Shown: piece by piece, positions 1-7,123 of the stretch | Layout of the letters: every line of letters begins with the position of its first letter | Numbering within the stretch: the first letter of the stretch is position 1 | Source: a virus | Virus record (IMG/VR): IMGVR_UViG_3300013087_000003 | Coordinates: 1 to 27,684 of that record | Direction: 5' to 3' (one strand) | Length of the DNA: 27,684 bases | Made by a program: the position numbers and the translations under genes | The notes under the pieces: model-generated | Databases searched by the model: none | Seen by the model: the letters and a program-made list of their open reading frames with translations, nothing else | What the model was told of the DNA's origin: nothing

Positions 1-557
1 TATTCGTTAATAATCCTATGTATCAGCGGATTGCCATACTTGACAGTATAGGACGGTTCAAATACAAAAATTCTATTGTTAGGCTGGATGGCATAGTTGC
101 CATCATCTCGTTCTATTACATGACCGCATTTATGTTCATCAGGTGTTTCGGAGTATCCATCATCTAGCCTGTTGCTATCAGAGTTATGCCAGTCAAGGGT
201 GAATAGATACTTGCCGTTGACCTTGGTCTTGTTCCTATCCACATAGTGCAGGCTTAAGTTGGTTAGGTTAGCGAACTTGGTTACGGTTATAAAAGGGCTG
301 AAAGAGTTCCATAGGACTAGGTTGTATAGGCTCTCTTGCGGTACACCAGGTGTCTTACAGAACGCATTAATAGGCATACGCCACCATAGCCCGCCATCTT
401 CCATCATGAAATGAAACAATGGGCTTCTGTTTTGCACACTGCTTACCCCAAATATTACACAAGGAAAGTATTGGTCAAAGCTATCTTTCTGATTACGCAG
501 GAAGTTACCTCTGACAAAACAATCTATTGGCGGAATGTTAGCATTTAACTCAGGCAT
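1..557 (-). CDS. Hypothetical phage protein, 3' end cut by the window edge
   Basis: An open frame starts at the ATG at 555-557 and runs off the left edge after 185 codons without a stop, so only the N-terminal part is seen (begins MPELNANIPPIDCFVRGNFL). It starts immediately after the stop of the preceding gene (TAAATG), as expected in a tightly packed leftward operon. The visible part is rich in aromatic residues and asparagine, has no signal peptide or membrane segment, and carries scattered cysteines (residue 13 and later). I do not recognise a domain. Its place after the holin-like genes at the end of the structural module would fit a late accessory or virion protein. Being a gene is well supported by length and junction; the function is unknown. 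Confidence 0.8.
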   Translation of the reverse strand, partial: MPELNANIPPIDCFVRGNFLRNQKDSFDQYFPCVIFGVSSVQNRSPLFHFMMEDGGLWWRMPINAFCKTPGVPQESLYNLVLWNSFSPFITVTKFANLTNLSLHYVDRNKTKVNGKYLFTLDWHNSDSNRLDDGYSETPDEHKCGHVIERDDGNYAIQPNNRIFVFEPSYTVKYGNPLIHRIINE

Positions 558-761
558 TTATTTTCTAATTGCTTCTTTAACCAATTCGGTAAGTAACTCT
601 ACCTTCTGTTCTAATAGGTCAACTTTATCTCGAAGGGATGTACCGCCATTAGCTTTGAGTTCAGTAAGATAGTGTTTGACTAACCAACGAACTGAGCCAG
701 CAAAGCTGGCGACTATTGTGGTAACCGCTACCGCGATACCAGCCCATTCGTTGGTACTCAT
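558..761 (-). CDS. Small membrane protein with C-terminal coiled coil (holin/DUF2746-like)
   Basis: 67 residues. One hydrophobic segment at about residues 6-28 (WAGIAVAVTTIVASFAGSV) is followed by a basic stretch and a heptad-like helix at about 44-66 (LRDKVDLLEQKVELLTELV). A single membrane helix plus the 'GGTSLRDKVDLLE' type of linker is typical of small phage proteins encoded beside holins in actinophages (DUF2746-like). Its start codon overlaps the stop of the upstream holin candidate by one base (TAATG), so the two are probably translated together. It may be a holin partner or accessory lysis protein. The pairing is an inference from topology and neighbourhood; no lysin was found nearby. 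Confidence 0.6.
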   Translation of the reverse strand: MSTNEWAGIAVAVTTIVASFAGSVRWLVKHYLTELKANGGTSLRDKVDLLEQKVELLTELVKEAIRK

Positions 762-970
762 TATTCTGTCTTACCGAACGCTGAATCGGATGTATCTAAA
801 GCACGGAGCACGACGGGCAGCACTGCCACGACTCCCGCTGTGAAGATTGCTTTGAGTCCTGCTGTATCAAGAGTGAAGATATCCCCACCAGTAGCAGTAA
901 AGGCAGCAAGGCAAGCACCGATAAAATGGCGGACATAGCTTTTAACAGCTGCAAAAGTTTTTTCATTCAT
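761..970 (-). CDS. Putative holin
   Basis: 69 residues with two hydrophobic segments: about 16-27 (FIGACLAAFTAT) and about 41-58 (AIFTAGVVAVLPVVLRAL). It ends in a charged tail (RALDTSDSAFGKTE). The 'VLPVVLRALxxxDxAFG' C-terminus is a pattern I associate with small holin-like proteins of actinophages and cyanophages. Holins permeabilise the inner membrane at the end of infection so that an endolysin can reach the cell wall. A good ribosome binding site (AGGAG) precedes the ATG at 970. It is coupled to the next small membrane protein by a TAATG junction. No endolysin gene is visible in the window, so the lysis role rests on size, topology and resemblance only. Confidence 0.6.
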   Translation of the reverse strand: MNEKTFAAVKSYVRHFIGACLAAFTATGGDIFTLDTAGLKAIFTAGVVAVLPVVLRALDTSDSAFGKTE

Positions 971-981
971 TTATTTCTCCT

Positions 982-1371
982 TTAGTTTTCAGAAGGTATT
1001 TCTATTTCTACTTGAACCCACTCTTGATTTATTTCAGACCATATACGGTCGTAGCCTTCAATATAATCTGGAGCAGGAAATGGTGCATCCCAAATAAATG
1101 TTTTATAATTTAACTTCCAAGAAGGATATGGTTTAGGTGGAATAAAAGCATCAAAATCTGGGTCGTATATATAATCCTTACCAGCATAATGTTTTCTTTT
1201 ATTTCCATTGTATGAAGTTTGAACCCACTTTGTATTTTCACCATAAAGTGATTTACAAAAGGCAATACCTTTGGATTCTGACTCAACTCCATCTTCTAAA
1301 AGTTCATTATTATGAACAACAATAACTTGAGTTACTTTATTGTTTTCGTTTAATTGTGCAAAATGTGCCAT
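982..1371 (-). CDS. Conserved aquatic-phage protein of the 'MAHFAxLxENNxVTQVIVV' family
   Basis: 129 residues. The start MAHFAQLNENNKVTQVIVV, the centre 'FCKSLYG...WVQTSYNGNKRKHYAG' and 'FIPPKPYPSWKLN', and the tryptophan-rich end (IWDAPFPAP, WVQVEIE) match a family I know from cyanophages, pelagiphages and metagenomic viruses. There it usually lies among tail-fibre genes. The function is unestablished; a tail-fibre-associated or chaperone-like role is inferred from position only. The ATG at 1371 overlaps the stop of the fibre gene by one base (TAATG). No membrane segment or catalytic motif is visible. Base composition is more A/T-rich than its neighbours, which could reflect transfer as a cassette with the fibre. 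Confidence 0.75.
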   Translation of the reverse strand: MAHFAQLNENNKVTQVIVVHNNELLEDGVESESKGIAFCKSLYGENTKWVQTSYNGNKRKHYAGKDYIYDPDFDAFIPPKPYPSWKLNYKTFIWDAPFPAPDYIEGYDRIWSEINQEWVQVEIEIPSEN

Positions 1372-3023
1372 TAGTAGGTTATACTCCCGCTTCCTGTAAA
1401 TTTGTAGATGTGGTATGAACCTGATGTAGTATAGGTTGGAGAACCTGTAGTAGATGCTGCTTGTTGGGTTGCACGAATAATAACTACTCCTGAACCGCCT
1501 GCTCCAGATGTTGCATTCTGAAGAGTTATTTGGTCATTTCGGCAAATTGCTCCACCGCCACCACCAAGATTTGTCCCTCCGTTATTACCTGTTGTAACAT
1601 CACCAGCAAGACCAGCGCCACCACCACCAGTACCACCGCCAGCAGCAGGCGTTGTTGATGCTCCGTGACAAGCACCACCACCACCTCCAGCATAAGTTAC
1701 AGAAGAACCAGTAATAGACACTGCAACACCATTACCACCAGCAGTGCAAGTACCACCTGAAGTATTACTCCCAGCAGCACCAGCACCACCACCACCTGCT
1801 CCTGCACGAGCTAAGTTAGTGCCGCTTGCGGTACCATTTCCACCCGCATAGCCTTGATTAGCAGTTCCAGCGCCACCAGAAGGATTAGGAGGGTCACCAG
1901 CACCAGCACCACCGCCTGAACCGCCAGAAGATGCAGCATTAACTTGGCTATATTGCCCACCCTGTGCTCCACCGCCACCAGTTGAAGTTATAGTAGTAAG
2001 ACCAGACCCAGATATTGAAGAATTGTTGCCAGAATTAGCAAGAACTCCGCTTTCGGTTGCAGCAGTAGTTGTCTGTGCAGAACCACCACCGCCAACTGTT
2101 ACCGTATAGGTAGTTCCTAAATTTAAAGTAAGTGCTGATTCTACAGAACCACCACCTCCAGTTGCAGTTACTGTTGACCTTAAGCCACCAGCACCTCCGC
2201 CACCAACACCAGTTCTTGCAATCCTAGATGCTCCAGCACCGCCACCTGCAACTACTAAATAATCAACACCAAATACAGTGCTAGGCATAGTTGCACTATT
2301 TGTTGCATTTGAGTCAGCAGAAGTTCCATTAGCGTTAGTTGCTTTTACCTTAAATGTATATGAAGCACCAGCAGTTAATTGACCTTGTGTAAATGTATAT
2401 GATGTAGAACTTGTAGTTGCTGCTGTACGAGGGGTTTCAGCAGTAACTCCGTTAAGAAATGGAGTGATAGTTATAGATGTAAGATTTTTACCGCCATTAT
2501 TTCCATTAGTCCAAGTTACTGTTACTTCACTGGCAGAAGCTGATGCTGTTGCAGTACCGATAGTTCTTACTTCGGGCAATGTTGTTGGAGTTACTGGAGC
2601 AGCATTTGCTGTATTAACAGTAGTTCCAAAGTTATTTTGAGCATTACCATAAACGGTATAAGCAGTTCCTGGGGTGAGACCAGTAATAGTTACTGTTGTA
2701 GATGAACTTGATGCACTATTTCCACCAGCGGTTGTATAAGCATTATACTGATTAGGGGTTCCACCACCGCTACCTTGTGTAAATACAACAGATAGTTTTC
2801 CAGCAGTAGCTGTATAAGCATCACCAGTTGAAGCATCAGTTGGTGTTGCAATAGTAGGTGTTGAAGGTGGGGCAGATACTGCTACAAATGTAGTTCCATT
2901 GAAAATCTCAAGGATTTCAAGTTGACCGTTATAGTAGGTATCTCCGATTACAGGGTTAGTTGGGCGACCAGCAGTATTGCCTGATGGTATGCCACCTTTA
3001 AAGGGATATTGTTGGAATGGCAT
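1371..3023 (-). CDS. Tail fibre/adhesin with two FN3-like domains and glycine-rich tip
   Basis: 550 residues. The N-terminus (1-50, 'PTNPVIGDTYYNGQLEILEIFNGTTFVAV') resembles the attachment region of phage tail fibres. Two fibronectin type III-like domains follow: about 53-148 (LTPGTAYTVYGNAQNNFG) and about 150-247 (ITITPFLNG, SYTFKVKATNANG). From about 252 the protein turns into a glycine-rich tip opening with VDYLVVAGGGAG and full of GGGG and GGGA blocks, ending with a short beta-rich segment (SGVVIIRATQQ, YHIYKFTGSGSITY). Glycine-rich tips, possibly of the polyglycine-II bundle kind known from some receptor-binding proteins, determine host contact. It sits between two small tail-region genes with TAATG junctions at both ends. 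The class is confident; the receptor is unknown. Confidence 0.85.
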   Translation of the reverse strand: MPFQQYPFKGGIPSGNTAGRPTNPVIGDTYYNGQLEILEIFNGTTFVAVSAPPSTPTIATPTDASTGDAYTATAGKLSVVFTQGSGGGTPNQYNAYTTAGGNSASSSSTTVTITGLTPGTAYTVYGNAQNNFGTTVNTANAAPVTPTTLPEVRTIGTATASASASEVTVTWTNGNNGGKNLTSITITPFLNGVTAETPRTAATTSSTSYTFTQGQLTAGASYTFKVKATNANGTSADSNATNSATMPSTVFGVDYLVVAGGGAGASRIARTGVGGGGAGGLRSTVTATGGGGSVESALTLNLGTTYTVTVGGGGSAQTTTAATESGVLANSGNNSSISGSGLTTITSTGGGGAQGGQYSQVNAASSGGSGGGAGAGDPPNPSGGAGTANQGYAGGNGTASGTNLARAGAGGGGAGAAGSNTSGGTCTAGGNGVAVSITGSSVTYAGGGGGACHGASTTPAAGGGTGGGGAGLAGDVTTGNNGGTNLGGGGGAICRNDQITLQNATSGAGGSGVVIIRATQQAASTTGSPTYTTSGSYHIYKFTGSGSITY

Positions 3024-3337
3024 TAGGCAATCTCCACTCCGCTAATATGAAAGTTGACACCAGTTGTTGAAGCAAATCCAGTAATAGTCTTTGCTGGGTT
3101 GGCAGCGGGTATAACCTGCTTCATATCAAACCCAACTACAGAGTTGGCATCTACCTTGATTGTCGGTACAACTACTACGCCGTCGATTGCGATAGTCGCA
3201 GTCGACTGAGAAGTTGCAGTATTGGCAATAACTATATTAGTTACTACCGCCAGTGTGCTCGTATTAGGAGCTGTGTATAGTGTTGCGCTAGATGTCGCTG
3301 CTGCGGTTCTAGCCAACACTTTAGTTGTTGTAGCCAT
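3023..3337 (-). CDS. Small beta-rich virion-associated protein, unknown function
   Basis: 104 residues with no cysteine or tryptophan. It is dominated by Thr, Ala, Val and Ile in alternating patterns (VVTNIVIANTATSQSTATIAI, GVVVVPTIKV) that predict a compact beta sandwich. There is no signal peptide. It lies between the two fibre genes and its stop overlaps the start of the downstream fibre by one base, so it probably belongs to the tail or its decoration. Similar-looking small proteins occur beside fibres in many phages, but I cannot name a family. Start at the ATG at 3337, preceded by a GAAAGGTAGTAACTA leader with a good AAGG core. Confidence 0.7.
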   Translation of the reverse strand: MATTTKVLARTAAATSSATLYTAPNTSTLAVVTNIVIANTATSQSTATIAIDGVVVVPTIKVDANSVVGFDMKQVIPAANPAKTITGFASTTGVNFHISGVEIA

Positions 3338-3352
3338 TAGTTACTACCTTTC

Positions 3353-4873
3353 TTAATACGCGCCCATGATGTTCATGAACGTTATGTTTATTTCTTTAGA
3401 GTCGGCATCAAGTGATGCATATGTTCCAGATATAAGTTTGGTAAATCCTTCTATTGTTGTAACTGTCGCGCCAGAATTTATAATAGTTGAACCAAGCGTT
3501 GGAGCGCTATAAGCATTAGCTGAATTAATAGGGCTCCATGTGGAACCAGTCCATACTGCCATAATGCCAGTTACTGAGTTGAAGTATAGAGCTCCAACAA
3601 TAAGTGCGTTACCATCGTTATCTACAGATGGGTTGGATGTCTTGGTTCCAAGATACCTGTCATCAAATTGGTCATAAGTTGTTTCCGCACTTGAGGCAGA
3701 AGTTGCTGCCGAACTTGCTGAGGTGGCAGCTGATGATGCAGATGTTGCAGCATTAGCTGCACTAGTCACCGCCGTTGCTGCAGAATTAGATGCCGAAGTT
3801 GCGCTATTTGCAGCAGAAGTTGCCGATGTAGCAGCAGCGGTTGCACTATTAGCAGCGCTTGTAGCGCTAGTGTCTGCAGATGTTTGCGATGTTAATGCGC
3901 TAGATGCTGATGTTGCTGCCGAAGATGCGCTTGTTGCTGCACTGGTAGCAGATGTTGCTGCAGCAGAAGCTGAGTTGGCTGCTGAGGTTTGCGAGTTGGC
4001 TGCAGAAGTTGCTGATGTGGCTGCCGAACTCTGAGATGTAAGAGCAGATGAGGCAGACGTTGCAGCGGAAGAAGCGCTATTACTAGCTGAAGTAGCGGAA
4101 GTGGCTGCAGATGTTGCCGATGTCGCTGCTGCTGTTTGAGACGCTAAAGCAGAAGTGGCGCTGGTTGCTGCAGCTGTTTGGCTAGCAAGCGCTGATGTTG
4201 CACTTGTACCTGCAGACGTTGCGCTTGTTAAAGCGCTCGATGCGCTAGTAGCAGCAGAAGATGCTGAAGTTGCAGCCGATGTTGCTGAAGTAGAAGCTGC
4301 AACCGCAGAACCAAGAATGCTATCAACATAATTTTTAGGAGTAGCAGAAGAATCAACCATTCCAGCAGATGACAGACCAGTAATGGTTGCACTACTTATT
4401 GTGCCACCAGTAATTGTTGCAGTAGAAGTAAACGTACCACTGATTGTTGCACCAGCAATTGTTGGCGTATTAACTATTGGAGAAGTAAGGGTCTTTGGAC
4501 CAGTGAGCGTTTGTGCTCCACCAGTACCAACTACGTCTCCAGTAACACCGTGTGCTGAGGTAGTAGCCTCGTGGCTGCGTGATTCTGAAAAATCACGAGC
4601 AGATACACCGTGTTCAACTGCTGCACCTACAGAGTGTGACTTTGCGGACGAACCGTCAACACCGCGTGTTACGGTAAAGGTAGAGCCGACTTTTGCTGTT
4701 ACCTCTATGATTTCTTCGTTAGCGGTATCTTTTTCAAGAATTAATGTGAATGGATACTGCGCTGGTAACCCTGTAGCAGCAGCCAAAGAGAAGCTTGTCG
4801 CGCTGGCATCAACCGCACTAGATAGTGTGGTCTTAGCAGCAGTAGAGCTGTAATAGCGTGAAATTGACGGCAT
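3353..4873 (-). CDS. Tail fibre with Ala/Ser/Thr heptad-repeat rod
   Basis: 506 residues. An N-terminal beta domain (about 10-90) ends with the motif TRGVDGSSAKSHSVGAAV, which is shared with the 299-residue neighbour. A short 'LTGPKTLTSPIVNTPTIAGATISGTF' region typical of fibre shafts follows. Residues about 190-397 are a rod made almost entirely of A, S and T in blocks such as SAATSASSA and TSATSA, with period near seven. Such rods in side tail fibres (for example lambda Stf) form trimeric shafts. The tip (about 398-506) begins YDQFDDRYLG and 'VDNDGNALIVGALYFNS', a sequence common in phage fibre ends. SD GAGG precedes the ATG. Confident as a fibre; the repeat number may vary among relatives. 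Confidence 0.85.
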   Translation of the reverse strand: MPSISRYYSSTAAKTTLSSAVDASATSFSLAAATGLPAQYPFTLILEKDTANEEIIEVTAKVGSTFTVTRGVDGSSAKSHSVGAAVEHGVSARDFSESRSHEATTSAHGVTGDVVGTGGAQTLTGPKTLTSPIVNTPTIAGATISGTFTSTATITGGTISSATITGLSSAGMVDSSATPKNYVDSILGSAVAASTSATSAATSASSAATSASSALTSATSAGTSATSALASQTAAATSATSALASQTAAATSATSAATSATSASNSASSAATSASSALTSQSSAATSATSAANSQTSAANSASAAATSATSAATSASSAATSASSALTSQTSADTSATSAANSATAAATSATSAANSATSASNSAATAVTSAANAATSASSAATSASSAATSASSAETTYDQFDDRYLGTKTSNPSVDNDGNALIVGALYFNSVTGIMAVWTGSTWSPINSANAYSAPTLGSTIINSGATVTTIEGFTKLISGTYASLDADSKEINITFMNIMGAY

Positions 4874-4876
4874 TTA

Positions 4877-5776
4877 TTACCTCGTATACTGGATAGTGTT
4901 TAGGAATTTTGCTTGTTGTTTTGAAATTTCTTCCGTCAAGCGAACGGTATAAAGATTAAATATGTATTTAGCTATAGATGTAGAAGCACCAGCTTGAACT
5001 GGTTGGTCTAGGGCATCGGCAGATACCGAAGTAGCTATAACCTTTCCAGGGTCTACTGTAGATAGCAAGCGATACATAGCGCCAAGACGTACTACATCTT
5101 CGCAAGATACAGGCAAGCCACTAACGGTTAATTCTTGATTTTCTGTAATCACGGTTGGAAGCTTTACGTATTGAACATTAACCGTACGACCAGGCATAGG
5201 CGATTCATTAAGAATCAAAGCTATTTTTATAGATGCCGTATCGGTATCATAATAGTTTTTATCAATCCTATAGCGTTTAATTATCTGCCATACACCAGTT
5301 GAATCTGGAACATCCCACGAAATACCAACAATATTTTTCAATGTGTCTGGCATTATGTATGAGTAATCAGCCCCATTAAACGTAAATGTATGATTTGCAA
5401 TGCAAGGAAAATCCATACCTTTTATTGTTTCAAGGATGGCTCGTTTAACTTGATTACGTGGAAAAGTTGGATTGTTTCTTACTATCGAGCCAGTTACATG
5501 GCTTGCTGCTGAAGTGCCACGCCACCCACGACCAATAACATTAGCAGCAGTACCTAATGCTTGAATAGTGCCTGTTGTTGGAAATACTTTTTTTAGGTAT
5601 ATAAGCTCATCGTCAATTTCAACAATACCTCTACTCAATGCAGTAGGGTCATCTACTAACATTGTTAAATCACCAGCGGTTGTTGCGCTTGTTATTATAG
5701 TTACCGACTCTTGGTTTTGCACATAACTATTAATTTCGCCAAGCGTCTGCTCAATCAATTCTTTCAAGGTTGCCAT
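4877..5776 (-). CDS. Virion structural protein, candidate head-tail connector/adaptor
   Basis: 299 residues. A short helix (1-20) is followed by a beta domain at about 25-101 (LVDDPTALSRGIVEIDDELIYL ending GRGWRGTSAASHVTGSIV). A helical stretch comes next (PRNQVKRAILETIKGM, about 106-120), then a long mixed region and a C-terminal helix (YTVRLTEEISKQQAKFL). The gene lies after the capsid protein and small head genes and directly before the fibres, the place where podoviruses keep adaptor/tail-tubular proteins. The C-terminal helical end resembles such adaptors in my memory of actinophage proteins, so I suggest a connector linking portal and tail. Confidence in a structural role is good; in the exact role it is low. 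Its stop lies 3 bases upstream of the fibre start. Confidence 0.65.
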   Translation of the reverse strand: MATLKELIEQTLGEINSYVQNQESVTIITSATTAGDLTMLVDDPTALSRGIVEIDDELIYLKKVFPTTGTIQALGTAANVIGRGWRGTSAASHVTGSIVRNNPTFPRNQVKRAILETIKGMDFPCIANHTFTFNGADYSYIMPDTLKNIVGISWDVPDSTGVWQIIKRYRIDKNYYDTDTASIKIALILNESPMPGRTVNVQYVKLPTVITENQELTVSGLPVSCEDVVRLGAMYRLLSTVDPGKVIATSVSADALDQPVQAGASTSIAKYIFNLYTVRLTEEISKQQAKFLNTIQYTR

Positions 5777-6030
5777 TACGCTTGCGCTGCCCTTCCGATA
5801 AGGTCAGATACTCTGACCGCTTTTTGAATGTCTTTCATTTTTGTCGATGCAGGCTGGATGCCTTGTTTGCGAGCGTCACGATAGGCACTTAATTCCCTAT
5901 CGGTTGTCTTAATCGACTGTGCAATCGGGTCATTGCTAACAGCAATGTTTGCTGCACGTAAACAATCACCCCAAGACTCATGGTCTTGGGTGGGGCATCC
6001 AGTTCTACACTGTGACAATGTATTCTCCAT
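5776..6030 (-). CDS. Conserved 84-residue phage protein with CCHC pattern
   Basis: I place the start at the ATG at 6028-6030, giving MENTLSQCRTGCPTQDHESW, because a longer in-frame start (6156) would overlap the preceding gene by 150 bases. The shorter start matches the form I remember from actinobacteriophages, which often begin MENTL. Cysteines and histidine are spaced C8-x3-C12-x4-H17-x5-C23, suitable for one zinc ion. The rest is helical and charged (TDRELSAYRDARKQGIQPASTKMKDIQKAV). Its end is coupled by TAATG to the structural gene at 4877-5776. It is widespread beside capsid genes in actinophages; the function is unknown. Zinc binding is an inference from spacing only. Confidence 0.75.
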   Translation of the reverse strand: MENTLSQCRTGCPTQDHESWGDCLRAANIAVSNDPIAQSIKTTDRELSAYRDARKQGIQPASTKMKDIQKAVRVSDLIGRAAQA

Positions 6031-6259
6031 ATCCAGCAGCAGTAAGCTCTGCAGCTTCTGCATCTGTAATTGGGTTTTCGTAACCTCCACGCAGTACCCT
6101 GTCATAAGAGGACAAAGTACTGTCTTGTGGAGAAACAATTGTTGACCAAGTTCCATTCTTTTTCACTACAGTTTTAGCCCATGGGTATGAGACAAACCAG
6201 AGTTCATTACTCATTCCCAATTTAATTTTCATAGATGGTCCACGAAAAATTTTAGGCAT
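6005..6259 (-). CDS. Small head-region protein, unknown function
   Basis: 84 residues (MPKIFRGPSMKIKLGMSNEL). Hydrophobic/aromatic N-terminal half (WFVSYPWAKTVVKKNGTWSTI), then 'LRGGYENPITDAEAAELTAAGYGEYI'. The last part recalls a short conserved end found in small actinophage head proteins (LTAAGYGxYI), so I consider it real even though no domain is named. It overlaps the next gene by 26 bases and lies 4 bases after the preceding one. An internal ATG at 6232 is a possible alternative start. It sits in the run of small genes between the capsid and connector genes, where decoration, stabilising or head-completion proteins are usual. Confidence 0.7.
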   Translation of the reverse strand: MPKIFRGPSMKIKLGMSNELWFVSYPWAKTVVKKNGTWSTIVSPQDSTLSSYDRVLRGGYENPITDAEAAELTAAGYGEYIVTV

Positions 6260-6263
6260 AAAA

Positions 6264-6587
6264 TTACTTCATGTAGCTTCCAGCACCGCCACCGCGCATT
6301 TTTGGTTTGCTAGGTGACAAGCTTGAGATAAATGCATTGCGAGTGCGAGCATCCGCTCCCTGACCCTTAGCTGCGCTAGCGCGACGTGCGCCGTACATAC
6401 GCTTGATTGCTTCCTGATACTCTGCATTGGATGAGGTCTGAGCCTTCTTCAATGACTTAGTCATACCCCTTGCCTTAATCTTGTCGATTGTAGCCTGAGA
6501 TACTTTGATTCTTTTTCCTGCTGCAGCCTTCTTAGCTTGCTTACGAGCGTAAGCAGCGCGAGCTGCATCTGGCGACTTTGCTGCCAT
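6264..6587 (-). CDS. Small very basic protein, unknown function
   Basis: 107 residues from the ATG at 6585-6587; a GTG at 6596 would add MVN but lacks a better ribosome binding site, whereas AGGTGA lies at normal distance from the ATG. The protein is rich in Lys, Arg and Ala (ARKQAKKAAAGKRIKVSQAT, IKRMYGARRASAAKGQG) and ends in a glycine-rich tail (MRGGGAGSYMK). The composition predicts helices and nucleic-acid contact, so a DNA-associated head protein is possible. It overlaps no neighbour in this form and lies between another lysine-rich gene and a small head gene. No recognised family. Confidence 0.7.
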   Translation of the reverse strand: MAAKSPDAARAAYARKQAKKAAAGKRIKVSQATIDKIKARGMTKSLKKAQTSSNAEYQEAIKRMYGARRASAAKGQGADARTRNAFISSLSPSKPKMRGGGAGSYMK

Positions 6588-6589
6588 AT

Positions 6590-6871
6590 TTACCACTTCA
6601 CCTTATCTGCCCAAAATGCGGCACTTAGTTTTCCTTTTGCTATATTTTTTGCATGACGAGCTTTAAAACTTTTACGTTTTTTGGTCATTGAAGTGGACTC
6701 ACCAGATTTAGGTGCTCCCGCTGTTTTTGCTCCTTGCTCGCCAAATCTAATTACTTTTGTTTTTCCGCCAACTTTAGCCACTACTACATGTGATTTTTTT
6801 GGATGAGTAGGCGTTGCTTTCGGTCTGTTATAACCAGATACCCCAATTCGTTTAAGCTTTGGGTCTAACAT
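6590..6871 (-). CDS. Conserved lysine-rich phage protein ('FKARHAKNIAKGKxSAAxWADKVKW' family)
   Basis: 93 residues. It begins MLDPKLKRIGVSGYNRPKAT, has a short beta segment (SHVVVAKVGGKTKVIRFG) and ends with FKARHAKNIAKGKLSAAFW and DKVKW. This is a strongly conserved small phage protein that I have met in many marine and freshwater phages, usually near capsid or terminase genes; it is annotated as a domain of unknown function (I think DUF6321, but I cannot verify the number). The charged, arginine/lysine-rich end could bind nucleic acid. Start at 6871 overlaps the previous stop by one base (TAATG). The family is confident; the function is unknown. Confidence 0.8.
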   Translation of the reverse strand: MLDPKLKRIGVSGYNRPKATPTHPKKSHVVVAKVGGKTKVIRFGEQGAKTAGAPKSGESTSMTKKRKSFKARHAKNIAKGKLSAAFWADKVKW

Positions 6872-7071
6872 TATTCCTCATCCTTTTCTATAAAATCTGG
6901 TGCTTCTAATTCCCAATCAGGAAGATGACGAACCATTAGTTCCCACGCTTCACCCTCCGTAAATCCCGCCTGAGCAAAAGAGTTATACAACTCATGCGCC
7001 TGATGTGCGTACTCTTGTAATGGCGTAAAAAAATCTAATAGTAGTTCTTCAGCTTTTTTCTTTTTAGCCAT
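6871..7071 (-). CDS. Small acidic/helical protein after the capsid gene
   Basis: 66 residues: MAKKKKAEELLLDFFTPLQE, then aromatic helix-forming text (YAHQAHELYNSFAQAGFTEG) and an acidic end (APDFIEKDEE). It has an excellent ribosome binding site (AAAGGAG, 5 bases before the ATG), placed directly after the strong hairpin that follows the capsid gene, so it can be translated efficiently even if transcription is reduced there. It is the first of five small genes between capsid and connector. The 'GFTEGEAWELMVRHL' segment resembles a short helical motif in other small phage proteins, but I cannot assign a function. Confidence 0.75.
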   Translation of the reverse strand: MAKKKKAEELLLDFFTPLQEYAHQAHELYNSFAQAGFTEGEAWELMVRHLPDWELEAPDFIEKDEE

Positions 7072-7085
7072 ATTTCTCCTTTTGT

Positions 7086-7113
7086 AAAGAGGGGTGGTTA
7101 CCCACCCCTCTTT
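7086..7113. terminator. Perfect 12-bp hairpin downstream of the capsid gene, T-run on the plus strand
   Basis: A perfect inverted repeat: left arm 7086-7097 (AAAGAGGGGTGG), loop 7098-7101, right arm 7102-7113. Read on the minus strand (the coding direction of the capsid gene) the loop is GTAA, a GNRA tetraloop, and the stem is followed by ACAAAAGG rather than a T-run. Read on the plus strand it is followed by ATTTTTT, a classical intrinsic terminator tail. It may partly terminate or protect the 3' end of the abundant capsid mRNA and also stop antisense transcription. The structure is certain; the direction of action is inferred. Confidence 0.75.
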
Positions 7114-7123
7114 ATTTTTTAAA

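Noticed and set aside
3723-4853. Two plus-strand open frames rich in Ala/Val opposite the tail fibre
   Set aside because: Antisense of an A/S/T-coding repeat; no start signals and the fibre on the minus strand has clear domains.
6031-6156. Longer N-terminus for the CCHC protein
   Set aside because: It would overlap the well-supported 84-residue upstream gene almost to its middle; the ATG at 6030 fits remembered homologues.
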